Below are positions 23,692 through 31,581 of a stretch of 37,446 nt of DNA, piece by piece. The position numbers and the translations under genes are program-made. The notes beneath the pieces were generated by a model. That model saw only the letters and a list, made by a program, of their open reading frames with translations, had not been told where the DNA came from and searched no databases. How positions within the stretch are numbered: position 1 is the first letter of the stretch; the number at the start of each line of letters is the position of its first letter. Source of the stretch: an uncultured Bacteroidales bacterium (GTDB lineage Bacteria > Bacteroidota > Bacteroidia > Bacteroidales > F082); contig CALEMB010000015.1 of NCBI GenBank assembly GCA_937902805.1, positions 1 through 37,446 of the forward strand, written 5' to 3'.

Positions 23692-24375
23692 TTATTTTTT
23701 CAAAAAATCATCCACCACGTTATTAAACGCCTCGGGATGCTTGTTTGCCACAAAATGGTCACCCTCGATGATGGCCAGCTGGGCGTTGGGTAAACTCTTG
23801 TAAATAAGCTTTGTATGTGATTCCTTGATCATGTCTTTAGTGCCTGCTACCACTAAGATGGGCATGGTCAAAGCGACCAATACAGAAGGCTCGATATGTG
23901 GCTCGTTGACCATCAGGCCAAGCATCTCGGTATTGTGCAAAGCTTTTTCTGATTTCTTCGAAAACAGCTTCGCAATGCGGTATCCGATTTCTATAGGCCA
24001 TTGGTACAAAGGTTTTACGCCTGAGGGGAAAAGATTGGCTCCGTCAACAATCATTTTGTCCACCTTTTCGGGATATTTCAAAGCAAATTCCAGAGCAATG
24101 TTGCCTCCGTCTGAGAAGCCGAGGAGGATGGCTTTTGCAATTCCTTTTTCGTTCATGAAGTCATTCAAGTCCTCAGCGAACTGTTTAATGGTAAACGTTT
24201 TGTCTCCTCTTGGTGACTTTCCGTGGCCCCTCGTGTCTATTGCAATAATGCGATATTTGCTTGAAAAATGCGATATCTGATGGACAAAATAGTTGCTATC
24301 CTCGCCGTTGCCGTGGAGGAGAATCAAAGGCTGGCCTTGGCCTTGTTCGATATAGTGGTGTTGGATATCTGACAT
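23692..24375 (-). CDS. Alpha/beta hydrolase
   Basis: The 227-residue protein shows the alpha/beta hydrolase fold: oxyanion motif LLHGNGED near 18-25, nucleophile elbow GFSDGG near 100-105, an acid in VVAGTKDM near 176-183 and the catalytic His in EGDHFV near the end. The triad is complete. The substrate is unknown. It has no signal peptide. It lies 12 bases downstream of the AlkD-type gene and is probably the last gene of the AbrB-led operon. Confidence 0.85.
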   Translation of the reverse strand: MSDIQHHYIEQGQGQPLILLHGNGEDSNYFVHQISHFSSKYRIIAIDTRGHGKSPRGDKTFTIKQFAEDLNDFMNEKGIAKAILLGFSDGGNIALEFALKYPEKVDKMIVDGANLFPSGVKPLYQWPIEIGYRIAKLFSKKSEKALHNTEMLGLMVNEPHIEPSVLVALTMPILVVAGTKDMIKESHTKLIYKSLPNAQLAIIEGDHFVANKHPEAFNNVVDDFLKK

Positions 24376-24387
24376 TTCCCAATAGGT

Positions 24388-25104
24388 TTAGCTTTTTAAA
24401 AACAAAATACGTTCCTCTTCCGAAAACTTTTCAATTGCATAGCGGAGCATGGTGCGAGGCATGGTTTTATATCGTGTTGAAATCCAGTCTTTCAGCCGTT
24501 GCTCATCTCGTTTACCAGCTTCGCGGAGAAGCCAACCTACGGCTTTTTGAAGGAGGTCGTGAAGGGGTAGGGGCTTGGCCAAGAAGATATCGGCAATGGC
24601 GTAGGTATCATCTAATTCGCCGTGACGAAGGAATTGCATCGTGCTTACTATACCGATGCGTTGTTCCCATATTGTCTTGCCATCTCGGGCGAGGTCATAA
24701 AGCAGGGTTCTGTCCTTGTCCAAGAGCCATGTGCCAAGCAGTTCATAACACGACAGGTCGACCAAGTCCCAATTATTAATGAACTCGGTATGTGAAAGAT
24801 AAAAGTCCACGCATTGTTGTTGCAAAGCCTTGTCTTTCTTGGCGTGCATGAAAATTTGTACCAAGGTCAACAGAGCGGCTAGGCGCATTTCGTGGTATTC
24901 GGAAGCGACGCAAGTTTCAAGGTCCTCAAATGAAGTCTTTTGCCAGCATTGTTTCACTACCTCGCGGGTCACAGGCACTTTGATGCCTAGGAATTTGTCG
25001 CCTTCGCCGTATTGCCCCTTTCCTGTCTTGAAGAATCGCGACAGGCCTTCGACTTGCGAGGGGTCTTGATGGGAAAGGATTTCGTTATATAACGTATTTG
25101 CCAT
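24388..25104 (-). CDS. AlkD-type DNA alkylation repair protein
   Basis: The ATG at 25104 overlaps the stop of the upstream gene by one base (TAATG) and fits the family N-terminus, giving 238 residues. The protein is made of HEAT-like helical repeats. INNWDLVDLS carries Trp 112 and Asp 116, equivalent to the Trp and catalytic Asp of Bacillus cereus AlkD. AlkD removes bulky or cationic alkylated bases without flipping them. Translation is coupled to the acyltransferase gene upstream, an unusual partner. Confidence 0.88.
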   Translation of the reverse strand: MANTLYNEILSHQDPSQVEGLSRFFKTGKGQYGEGDKFLGIKVPVTREVVKQCWQKTSFEDLETCVASEYHEMRLAALLTLVQIFMHAKKDKALQQQCVDFYLSHTEFINNWDLVDLSCYELLGTWLLDKDRTLLYDLARDGKTIWEQRIGIVSTMQFLRHGELDDTYAIADIFLAKPLPLHDLLQKAVGWLLREAGKRDEQRLKDWISTRYKTMPRTMLRYAIEKFSEEERILFLKS

Positions 25105-26213
25105 TATTTTTCTTTTTTGATGCCCAACACACACCATCTAATAAACGGTATCCTTTTGATAATTTCGTTCAACAAGAACGGAATCGTCATCACGGCCATG
25201 AAAAGGATAACATACATCATCCACGGGGCTAAATTGGTGTACATCTTCATCATATAACCCAAAGCGGCGATCACCAGATAATGAAGTATATAGGCACCAA
25301 AACTGGAGCGTGTCATGTAGCCTGCAAAGGCTCCTGTACGGTCGAAGCGGGCCTTGAACCAAGCCATCATCGCTAGACACATCAACCAACCATAGAGGCA
25401 GTTGAGCCAGCTGCCTAGATACAGCGGCGAAGTGTTGTCCTGACCAAAAGTGGTGATGACCAGCACCGTGCCTGCGACGACGGCACAGGCCAGTAGCGGA
25501 ATCCAAGCCTTCTCCAGCTTTTCCTGTACCGCATCGTGTGAAAACACGAAATAGCCCATCAGGAAAGGCACAAGATAGAACAGGGGCTTGTATAAATTCC
25601 AAAGGCCGTCCAAAGATTCTGGACGCGGATGCTGGACCAGCGTCTGCTCACCAACCCAAAATAGCACACCCATCAGGATGATGGCTACATAATTGGCTTT
25701 TCCACACCAGTTCCAAAGTTTGTCGTCGCGGTCTATTGCACGTACCAAAAGCAGCACAAGACACAGCAACCACAACACTTGGATAAACCATAGCGGCCCC
25801 GTGCCGCTTATGGCCATCATGAAATACTTTGCTATTGTGGGCACGCCCTCAAACACGCCTTGCCTTGAGGCAACAACGGTATTGAAATAACCCACCATCC
25901 AATGGAACACAAAGAGGCCTATCGTGCCTGGCACCAACAGTTTGCGCGTACGCGACTTGAACCATTCCTTGCCCGATTGCTTTTGCAATGCATACCGGGA
26001 GCTGGCACCGGCCAGTAAAAACAATAGTGGCATAAACCAAGGATAGAGGATATACATGACGACATCCTGATACTGCTTATACTGAGGGTATTCGCCAAAG
26101 CCACCGGCACCACCGAAGACGCCTTTGTTGTTATAGAAATAAAACACATGGTAAAACAGCACCAAGAGCACCGTCACCCAACGTAGGTTATCCATCCAAT
26201 GTTTGCGTTCCAT
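25104..26213 (-). CDS. Acyltransferase-3 family membrane protein
   Basis: With the ATG at 26213 the product is 369 residues; a GTG three bases upstream is the alternative. It has about 10 hydrophobic helices and the family start MERKHWMDNLRWVTVLLV followed by LFYHV, with the Arg and His conserved in acyltransferase-3 proteins. These enzymes move acyl groups onto extracytoplasmic glycans or lipids. The start codon overlaps the AbrB-type stop (TGATG) and the stop overlaps the AlkD-type start, so three genes are tightly coupled. The acceptor is unknown. Confidence 0.85.
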   Translation of the reverse strand: MERKHWMDNLRWVTVLLVLFYHVFYFYNNKGVFGGAGGFGEYPQYKQYQDVVMYILYPWFMPLLFLLAGASSRYALQKQSGKEWFKSRTRKLLVPGTIGLFVFHWMVGYFNTVVASRQGVFEGVPTIAKYFMMAISGTGPLWFIQVLWLLCLVLLLVRAIDRDDKLWNWCGKANYVAIILMGVLFWVGEQTLVQHPRPESLDGLWNLYKPLFYLVPFLMGYFVFSHDAVQEKLEKAWIPLLACAVVAGTVLVITTFGQDNTSPLYLGSWLNCLYGWLMCLAMMAWFKARFDRTGAFAGYMTRSSFGAYILHYLVIAALGYMMKMYTNLAPWMMYVILFMAVMTIPFLLNEIIKRIPFIRWCVLGIKKEK

Positions 26214-26446
26214 CACTTGCCCTCCCCTAACACTTCATCTATTTTGTCCTGAAATATCTCCGTCTTCAAAATGGCCATGCCTTTTGAGTCGCCCAGCACC
26301 AACAAGCTGTCGCCTGCCTTGATGCCATAAAGTTCGCGGGCGTCTTTCGGAATGACGATCTGTCCCCTGTCGCCCACTTTTACTACACCGAAAATGTATT
26401 TTCCTTGTTCTGCTATCATGATAGTTTGATTTGTATGATTTTTCAT
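26213..26446 (-). CDS. AbrB/MazE/SpoVT-type DNA-binding protein
   Basis: The frame opens at a TTG (26458) inside the -7 box; the ATG at 26446 (MKNHTNQTIM) is chosen, giving 77 residues. The swapped-hairpin AbrB domain is clear: VVKVGDRGQIVIPKDAREL followed by YGIKAGDSLLVLGD. It is the first gene of the operon and probably autoregulates it. No toxin partner is next to it, so a stand-alone regulator is more likely than an antitoxin. Confidence 0.88.
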   Translation of the reverse strand: MKNHTNQTIMIAEQGKYIFGVVKVGDRGQIVIPKDARELYGIKAGDSLLVLGDSKGMAILKTEIFQDKIDEVLGEGK

Positions 26447-26455
26447 ATTTTGCAG

Positions 26456-26463
26456 CAAAAGTA
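26456..26463 (-). promoter_or_regulatory. -7 box of the AbrB-led operon
   Basis: TACTTTTG (minus), only 9 bases from the ATG, so the transcript starts within a few bases of the start codon. Confidence 0.55.
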
Positions 26464-26527
26464 GGAAAAGTTTTCATTACTTGTATCATTTCAAGCCAAA
26501 AAAAGCGCATTTTTTGATGGTTTTTTC

Positions 26528-26535
26528 TATTTTTG
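26528..26535 (+). promoter_or_regulatory. -7 box of the C25 protease gene
   Basis: TATTTTTG, 33 bases before the ATG at 26569 and divergent from the AbrB-operon promoter 64 bases away. Confidence 0.5.
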
Positions 26536-26568
26536 CACTCAAATCGAAGTCAAATAATCATATTTAAA

Positions 26569-29500
26569 ATGAAAAAGATAACCTTACTTTTTGTTCTTGC
26601 CTTGTGCACCATGTTTGCCGTCGCCCAGAACGGTCGCATCGACCTGCGCAGCACTTCGAATGCTGAAATCACCCATAGCGATTTCAACTCGCTTCGCGCC
26701 ACTTTTAGTTATGGCTCCATTGAGAGCATTGAGGTGCCCACCGAGAGAGGCACCTTCTCTGAAATCGCCATCGAAGGCACCTATGCCTCTGGCGAAATCG
26801 GCACGCCCGAACTGCCAGCCTCGCACCAACTGCTGGCTGTGCCTTTCGGAGCTACGCCTCACGTTAATGTCATCAGTTACACGACAACCGATTATCGTCT
26901 CTCCGACTATGGCATAGGCACCATTCTGCCGCACCAGCCTTCTGTCCGCAAGGACCAGAATTTGGAAGAGGTTGAGTTTGTCTACAACACAGCTGCTTAC
27001 CAGACCCGCAGCCTCGCCACTGCCCCCGAGGCCACCATCGAAGTGCAAGGCACGATGCGCGGCATTCGCATCGGTTCGTTGGTCATTAATCCTGTGAGCT
27101 ACAATCCTGCTTCCAACACCTTGCGTGTGTTTAACAACATTGAGGTGGAAATCAACTTTGTGGGTGCCGACCGAGCCGAGACCGAGCGCATGTTGCTGAA
27201 TACCTACACTCCGTATTTTGACATCGTTTACAAGCAGATGTTCAACTACCGCCAGATCCTTGACGTGTATACTGACCACCCCGACCTGATGGCTTATCCT
27301 GTCCACATGATTGTGGTTGCGCCCGAAAGCTACGTCACCGCTTTGCAGCCTTGGCTCAACTGGAAGACCCAGAAAGGTTTCTATGTGAATTTGGTGACCA
27401 CTGCACAAGCGGGCGGAAATTACAACGCCATCCAAAGCTATGTACAGAACCTGTACAACACGGGTGTCAACCAAGGTGCTACGCCTACTTTCCTCGTCCT
27501 TGTGGGCGACACGGGACAGATCCCAGGAAAAACTAGCGGTACTGCCACTCAAAAAGTGACGGACTTGTATTATGGTTCAATGGACAACGACTATTTTCCC
27601 GATATGTTTTACAGCCGTATGTCGGCAGAGGATGCCAATCAAGTCACCGCCATTGTCAATAAGATTTTGCAATACGAGCAATACACCATGCCCGACCCGA
27701 GTTACTTGAACAATGTGACCCTCATTGCCGGTTGGGACAGCTATTGGACTAATTACGTCGGCAAGCCCACTATTCAATATGCGTTGCAGTATTATTACAA
27801 CACTGCACATGGTTTCACCAATGTTTATAACTGGTTAGGTCAACCCTATACAAATTGCTATGCCTCATTAAGTTCTGGAACCGGCTTTGTCAACTATACT
27901 GCCCACGGAAGCGAGACCTCTTGGTCCGACCCTCAACTGACCAAGAACCAGGTGAATGCTCTCACCAACACCGATAATTATTTCCTCGCTATGGGTAATT
28001 GTTGCTTGACTGGTAATTTCGGTTACAGCCAGCCCTGCTTCGGTGAGGCTATGCTTCGTGGCGAGAACAAGGCTGCCTATTCTTATATCGGTTCTTGTCC
28101 TGTAACCTATTGGTATGAAGACTATTACTTTGGTGTGGGTGCCACCAACACCTTCGGCCAAATGCCTAATATCAACAACACGGCCACAGGGGTTTATGAC
28201 GGCATCTGGATGGATGACACTTACCACACAGTTTCTTCTATTGTCTTCCTCGGCAACTTGGCCGTTTGCTATGCCCATGCTGGCAACTACGAAACCAGTG
28301 CCAGCCCCACCTACTACTGGCAGGCATATCACGTGCTGGGCGATGGTTCCATCATGCCCTTCCGCGTGAATCCTTCTCCCAACAATGTCAGTCATGCCAG
28401 CTCCTTCCCCGCAGGAGCCACCTCCTTCCAAGTGAGCGCACAGGAAGGCTCATACGTAGCCATTTCGCAAAACAATGTGTTGAAGGGCGTGGCTTTGGTG
28501 CCTGCTTCAGGTACGGTCAACGTGCCGGTTGAATCGGGTATCACTTCGGGCCAGGTGCGCATTGTGGTGACCAAGCCGCAACGCCAACCCTACATCCAAG
28601 ATATCAATGTGGAATCTGCACAAAATTATACCATCACGGTGACGCCTGACCCGACCGAAGGTGGCACTGTCACCGGTGGCGGCACTTATCAAGCGGGTGA
28701 AAACTGCACCGTCACGGCAACACCTAATGCCAACTACACTTTCACCAACTGGACGGAAAACGGCAATCTGGTCTCCACCAATGCCAGCTACACCTTCACC
28801 GTGAACACCAACCGCACTTTGGTGGCCAACTTCACCTATGTTCCACCGACCTACACCATTAGTGTATCAGCTAATCCGACCAATGGTGGCACTGTCACCG
28901 GCGGCGGCACTTATCAAGCGGGTGAAAACTGCACCGTGAGTGCCACAGCGGCCTCGGGCTATACCTTCACCAATTGGACAGAGAACGGCACTGTGGTCTC
29001 CACCAATGCCAACTATACCTTCACCGTGAATGCCAACCGCACCTTGGTGGCTCACTTTACAATCAACACTTATACTATCAATGTGTCGGCCAGCCCGACC
29101 AACGGCGGTAATGTCACAGGCGGTGGTACCTTCACTTACGGTCAGAACTGCACCGTGACTGCCACAGCAGCTTCGGGCTATACCTTCACCAACTGGACTG
29201 AAGGCAGCGTTGTGGTCTCTACCAACACTAGCTATAGCTTCTCTGTAACTAGCAACCGCAACTTGGTGGCTCACTTCACTGAAAACCCGTTGCCGATATA
29301 TACCATTTCAGTGACGCCTAAACCTGAAGAAGGGGGCACCGTCCGTGGTGCCGGCACTTATCAGGAAGGTCAGACTTGTATCGTGTCTGCCACGCCGGCT
29401 ACTGGCTACAATTTCGTTAACTGGACTGAAAACGAAGTTGTATTTTCCACGAATACCACTTACACCTTCACTGTCACGGGTAACCGTAGCCTTGTCGCCA

Positions 29501-29985
29501 ACTTCAGCCCCATATCTTATACGATCAGCGCCTCCGTCAATCCGGCTGTTGGTGGTGAGGTCGCTGGTGATGGCACCTATGAGTATGGCACACAGGTTAC
29601 CTTGAAGGTCGTTCCTAACGAAGACTACATCTTCTTGAACTGGACCGAAAACGGTACCGTCGTCGCTGAGACCGAGGATTACACCTTTGTCGTGACAGGT
29701 GACCGCGCCCTCATCGCCAATGTGCAGTCTACTGAAGGTTTGGAAGAAAATGCCAAGATCGGAATTGTCCTCTATCCTAACCCTATCAGCGACAAGTTGA
29801 GCGTCGAAGCCACTGAGGCAATCGACCATATCGAAATCTTCGACATTGCTGGAGCTAGGGTCTACAGCCAGAAGAATTGCTCCGAAAAAATGGAAATCCA
29901 GACGGCCGACCTACCCGCTGGCACCTACGTCATCCGCATGACGATGCAAAACACCATCGAGGTTAGAAGGTTCGTTAAGAAATAA
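26569..29985 (+). CDS. Gingipain-like C25 protease with InlB-type repeats, T9SS cargo
   Basis: The ATG at 26569 starts a signal peptide (MKKITLLFVLALCTMFAVAQ); 1138 residues. A propeptide of the gingipain type spans to about 230. The C25 catalytic domain has NYTAHGSETSWSDP with His 446 and GNCCLTGNF with Cys 479; their spacing of 33 equals that of RgpB. An Ig-like segment follows, then five repeats of about 70 residues (about 688-1054), each with GGTVTGGGTY-like and FTNWTENG-like motifs. A T9SS sorting domain closes it (LYPNPISDKLSV, IEIFDIAGARVY, GTYVIRMT). Gingipains cleave after Arg or Lys; the specificity here cannot be read. Probably a major cell-surface protease. Confidence 0.92.
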   Translation: MKKITLLFVLALCTMFAVAQNGRIDLRSTSNAEITHSDFNSLRATFSYGSIESIEVPTERGTFSEIAIEGTYASGEIGTPELPASHQLLAVPFGATPHVNVISYTTTDYRLSDYGIGTILPHQPSVRKDQNLEEVEFVYNTAAYQTRSLATAPEATIEVQGTMRGIRIGSLVINPVSYNPASNTLRVFNNIEVEINFVGADRAETERMLLNTYTPYFDIVYKQMFNYRQILDVYTDHPDLMAYPVHMIVVAPESYVTALQPWLNWKTQKGFYVNLVTTAQAGGNYNAIQSYVQNLYNTGVNQGATPTFLVLVGDTGQIPGKTSGTATQKVTDLYYGSMDNDYFPDMFYSRMSAEDANQVTAIVNKILQYEQYTMPDPSYLNNVTLIAGWDSYWTNYVGKPTIQYALQYYYNTAHGFTNVYNWLGQPYTNCYASLSSGTGFVNYTAHGSETSWSDPQLTKNQVNALTNTDNYFLAMGNCCLTGNFGYSQPCFGEAMLRGENKAAYSYIGSCPVTYWYEDYYFGVGATNTFGQMPNINNTATGVYDGIWMDDTYHTVSSIVFLGNLAVCYAHAGNYETSASPTYYWQAYHVLGDGSIMPFRVNPSPNNVSHASSFPAGATSFQVSAQEGSYVAISQNNVLKGVALVPASGTVNVPVESGITSGQVRIVVTKPQRQPYIQDINVESAQNYTITVTPDPTEGGTVTGGGTYQAGENCTVTATPNANYTFTNWTENGNLVSTNASYTFTVNTNRTLVANFTYVPPTYTISVSANPTNGGTVTGGGTYQAGENCTVSATAASGYTFTNWTENGTVVSTNANYTFTVNANRTLVAHFTINTYTINVSASPTNGGNVTGGGTFTYGQNCTVTATAASGYTFTNWTEGSVVVSTNTSYSFSVTSNRNLVAHFTENPLPIYTISVTPKPEEGGTVRGAGTYQEGQTCIVSATPATGYNFVNWTENEVVFSTNTTYTFTVTGNRSLVANFSPISYTISASVNPAVGGEVAGDGTYEYGTQVTLKVVPNEDYIFLNWTENGTVVAETEDYTFVVTGDRALIANVQSTEGLEENAKIGIVLYPNPISDKLSVEATEAIDHIEIFDIAGARVYSQKNCSEKMEIQTADLPAGTYVIRMTMQNTIEVRRFVKK
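28627..29730 (+). repeat. Five tandem coding repeats in the C25 protease
   Basis: Units begin near 28630, 28852, 29071, 29299 and 29518, with a period of about 210-230 bases. Copies 1 and 2 are almost identical at DNA level in the block coding GGTVTGGGTYQAGENCTV (28662-28715, 28885-28938). Copies 3 to 5 are progressively more diverged, which suggests recent duplication or gene conversion at the 5' side. Confidence 0.85.
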
Positions 29986-29990
29986 ACAAT

Positions 29991-30026
29991 TGTAGAGACG
30001 TGCTACGGTGCGTCTCTACATTTTTA
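29991..30026 (+). terminator. Rho-independent terminator of the C25 protease gene
   Basis: TGTAGAGACG / CGTCTCTACA is a perfect 10-bp stem with a 10-base loop, then TTTTTATT. It reaches the stop codon of the converging transporter gene. The stem shares GAGACG/CGTCTC with the terminator at 32500. Confidence 0.85.
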
Positions 30027-30950
30027 TTCGTTTTCAGAAGGTGTCGGAGTGGCTGCCGCGCGGCTCTGATTGACAATCCAAACGCCTGTGAAAACCAGCG
30101 CCATGGCCACGATTTTCTTCCAGGTGAGGTGGTCCAAACCGATGATGATGCTGATGAGCGTTGCGATGATGGGCTGCACATAATTATACATGCTGACCAA
30201 GGTGGGACGCAGCCGTTTCTGCCCTACAGGGATAAGGAAATAAGCGACGAAAGTGGCGAAAAACACCACGAAGGCCACCTGCCACAGCACCTTGCTTTCC
30301 ATTTGCCCGAAGGGGACGTGGATGAGGTGCTTTGCGTTGAATGGAAGTGCCATCAGCATGGAGAAGAGGAACATCCATTTCATGAAGGTGACCACGTTGT
30401 ATTTCGTGATTAATGGGCGGAAAATACCGAGATAAAGTGCGAAGGTTAAGCCGTTGACGACTACCAAAACGATGCCTAAAGGTTTCGTTTCGGAGGCACC
30501 GCCGCCTAGCCCCACAGAGTTGAAAATCAGGAACAAAACTCCAACCAAGCTCACCAATACGCCACCGATTTTCTTGAGGGTGATAGGCTCTTTTAATGCA
30601 ACGGCAGCCACCAACATAGTCAAAATGGGCGTACAGGTATTGGTGATGCTCGTGTCGATGGAGGTCGTCATGGTGATGGCCTTCAGGAAGCTAATCTGCG
30701 TGAGATACAAGCCTAGCATGGAAGCTATGAAGATTTTCGGCAAATCTTTCAACGCCACCTTTTCCTTGGGCATGAAGAGAGAAAGCAGCCAAAACAAGGC
30801 TGTGGCTCCCGTTGCCCGAAGGCAAAACAAATCCATAGGTGTCAACACCTGCGCATTGGAGATGTTCTTGCAGCAAACGATGTTGAACCCAAAGATGCAG
30901 TAGGCGCAGAAACACGCCAGATGTCCGACAAGTGTAGAAGACTTATTCAA
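30024..30950 (-). CDS. EamA/DMT-family transporter
   Basis: The 308-residue protein has ten hydrophobic helices in two EamA halves (the second begins near residue 160). The start is a TTG at 30950 that overlaps the upstream nitroreductase stop by 8 bases (ATTGAATAAG on the minus strand); no nearby in-frame ATG exists, so translation is probably coupled. Members export amino acids, metabolites or drugs; the substrate is unknown. The C-terminus is short and polar. Confidence 0.83.
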   Translation of the reverse strand: MNKSSTLVGHLACFCAYCIFGFNIVCCKNISNAQVLTPMDLFCLRATGATALFWLLSLFMPKEKVALKDLPKIFIASMLGLYLTQISFLKAITMTTSIDTSITNTCTPILTMLVAAVALKEPITLKKIGGVLVSLVGVLFLIFNSVGLGGGASETKPLGIVLVVVNGLTFALYLGIFRPLITKYNVVTFMKWMFLFSMLMALPFNAKHLIHVPFGQMESKVLWQVAFVVFFATFVAYFLIPVGQKRLRPTLVSMYNYVQPIIATLISIIIGLDHLTWKKIVAMALVFTGVWIVNQSRAAATPTPSENE

Positions 30951-31467
30951 TCCAATAAATGTAATTTTTCTTGCGTGGCATTGCCTCAGGATAGTCGCCT
31001 TTCATATAGCCTAGCACACAGTTGCCAATGCCTTCGTATTTCTCGGGGATACCGAGGTCGCGTAGCAGTTGCTTGCCCTCCTCAATCATGAAGACCTCGC
31101 GGGCACGGTGTACCCAACAGCAGCCCAAACCTTTGGCATGTGCCGCGTTGAGCAGGTTGCCCATCACGAGGATACCATCTTCTTTCCAAGTGTATACCGA
31201 AGTGTCGGCTAACACCACTAGCACCACAGGGGCACCGAAGAAGGGGTCGAAATCGTCACGCCCGATGACGACAGAGTTGAGTCGGCTCAGCTTGTCGCGT
31301 ATCTCGCGGTTGGTGACGGCAAGGATGATGGCACTTTGGCGGTTTTTGCCTGAGGGTGCATTCATGCCCGCCTTCAAAATGTCTTCAATCACATCGCGGG
31401 GGGGCATTTCGTCGGTATAGCTACGCACGCTGCGACGCGTCATTAGGTCTTGAAGAGTGGCTTCCAT
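30943..31467 (-). CDS. Nitroreductase-family flavoprotein
   Basis: The ATG at 31467 (MEATLQDLMTRRSVRSYTD) fits the family; codons farther upstream lie beyond the promoter. The product is 174 residues, a short nitroreductase with RRSVRSYTD near 10-18 (FMN phosphate contact) and APSGKNRQ near 38-45. GLGCCWVHRAREVF near 118-131 is typical. It reduces quinones, nitro compounds or similar with NAD(P)H. It shares a transcript with the EamA transporter. Confidence 0.88.
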   Translation of the reverse strand: MEATLQDLMTRRSVRSYTDEMPPRDVIEDILKAGMNAPSGKNRQSAIILAVTNREIRDKLSRLNSVVIGRDDFDPFFGAPVVLVVLADTSVYTWKEDGILVMGNLLNAAHAKGLGCCWVHRAREVFMIEEGKQLLRDLGIPEKYEGIGNCVLGYMKGDYPEAMPRKKNYIYWIE

Positions 31468-31489
31468 AGTTTTTCTGTGTTTGAAAGTG

Positions 31490-31510
31490 CAAAGGTACAT
31501 ATTATTTTTG
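31490..31510. promoter_or_regulatory. Back-to-back divergent -7 boxes
   Basis: TACCTTTG on the minus strand (31490-31497, nitroreductase) and TATTTTTG on the plus strand (31503-31510, BASS transporter) are separated by only 5 bp. Two polymerases could not bind both at once. Confidence 0.55.
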
Positions 31511-31536
31511 CAATTTTGCAGCCCAATTGAAAAATT

Positions 31537-31580
31537 GGTTATTGAGCTTGTCGAAATTAGGTTATTGAGCTTGTCGAAAT
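31537..31580 (+). repeat. Tandem pair of a 21-bp repeat (GAGCTTGTCGAA core)
   Basis: GGTTATTGAGCTTGTCGAAA plus T occurs at 31537-31557 and again at 31560-31580, immediately before the ATG at 31582. The core is shared with the palindrome at 15465-15539. Confidence 0.8.
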
Positions 31581-31581
31581 A

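Noticed and set aside
26213..26446. MazE-type antitoxin of a toxin-antitoxin pair
   Set aside because: No MazF, PIN or other toxin gene is adjacent; the next gene is a membrane acyltransferase.
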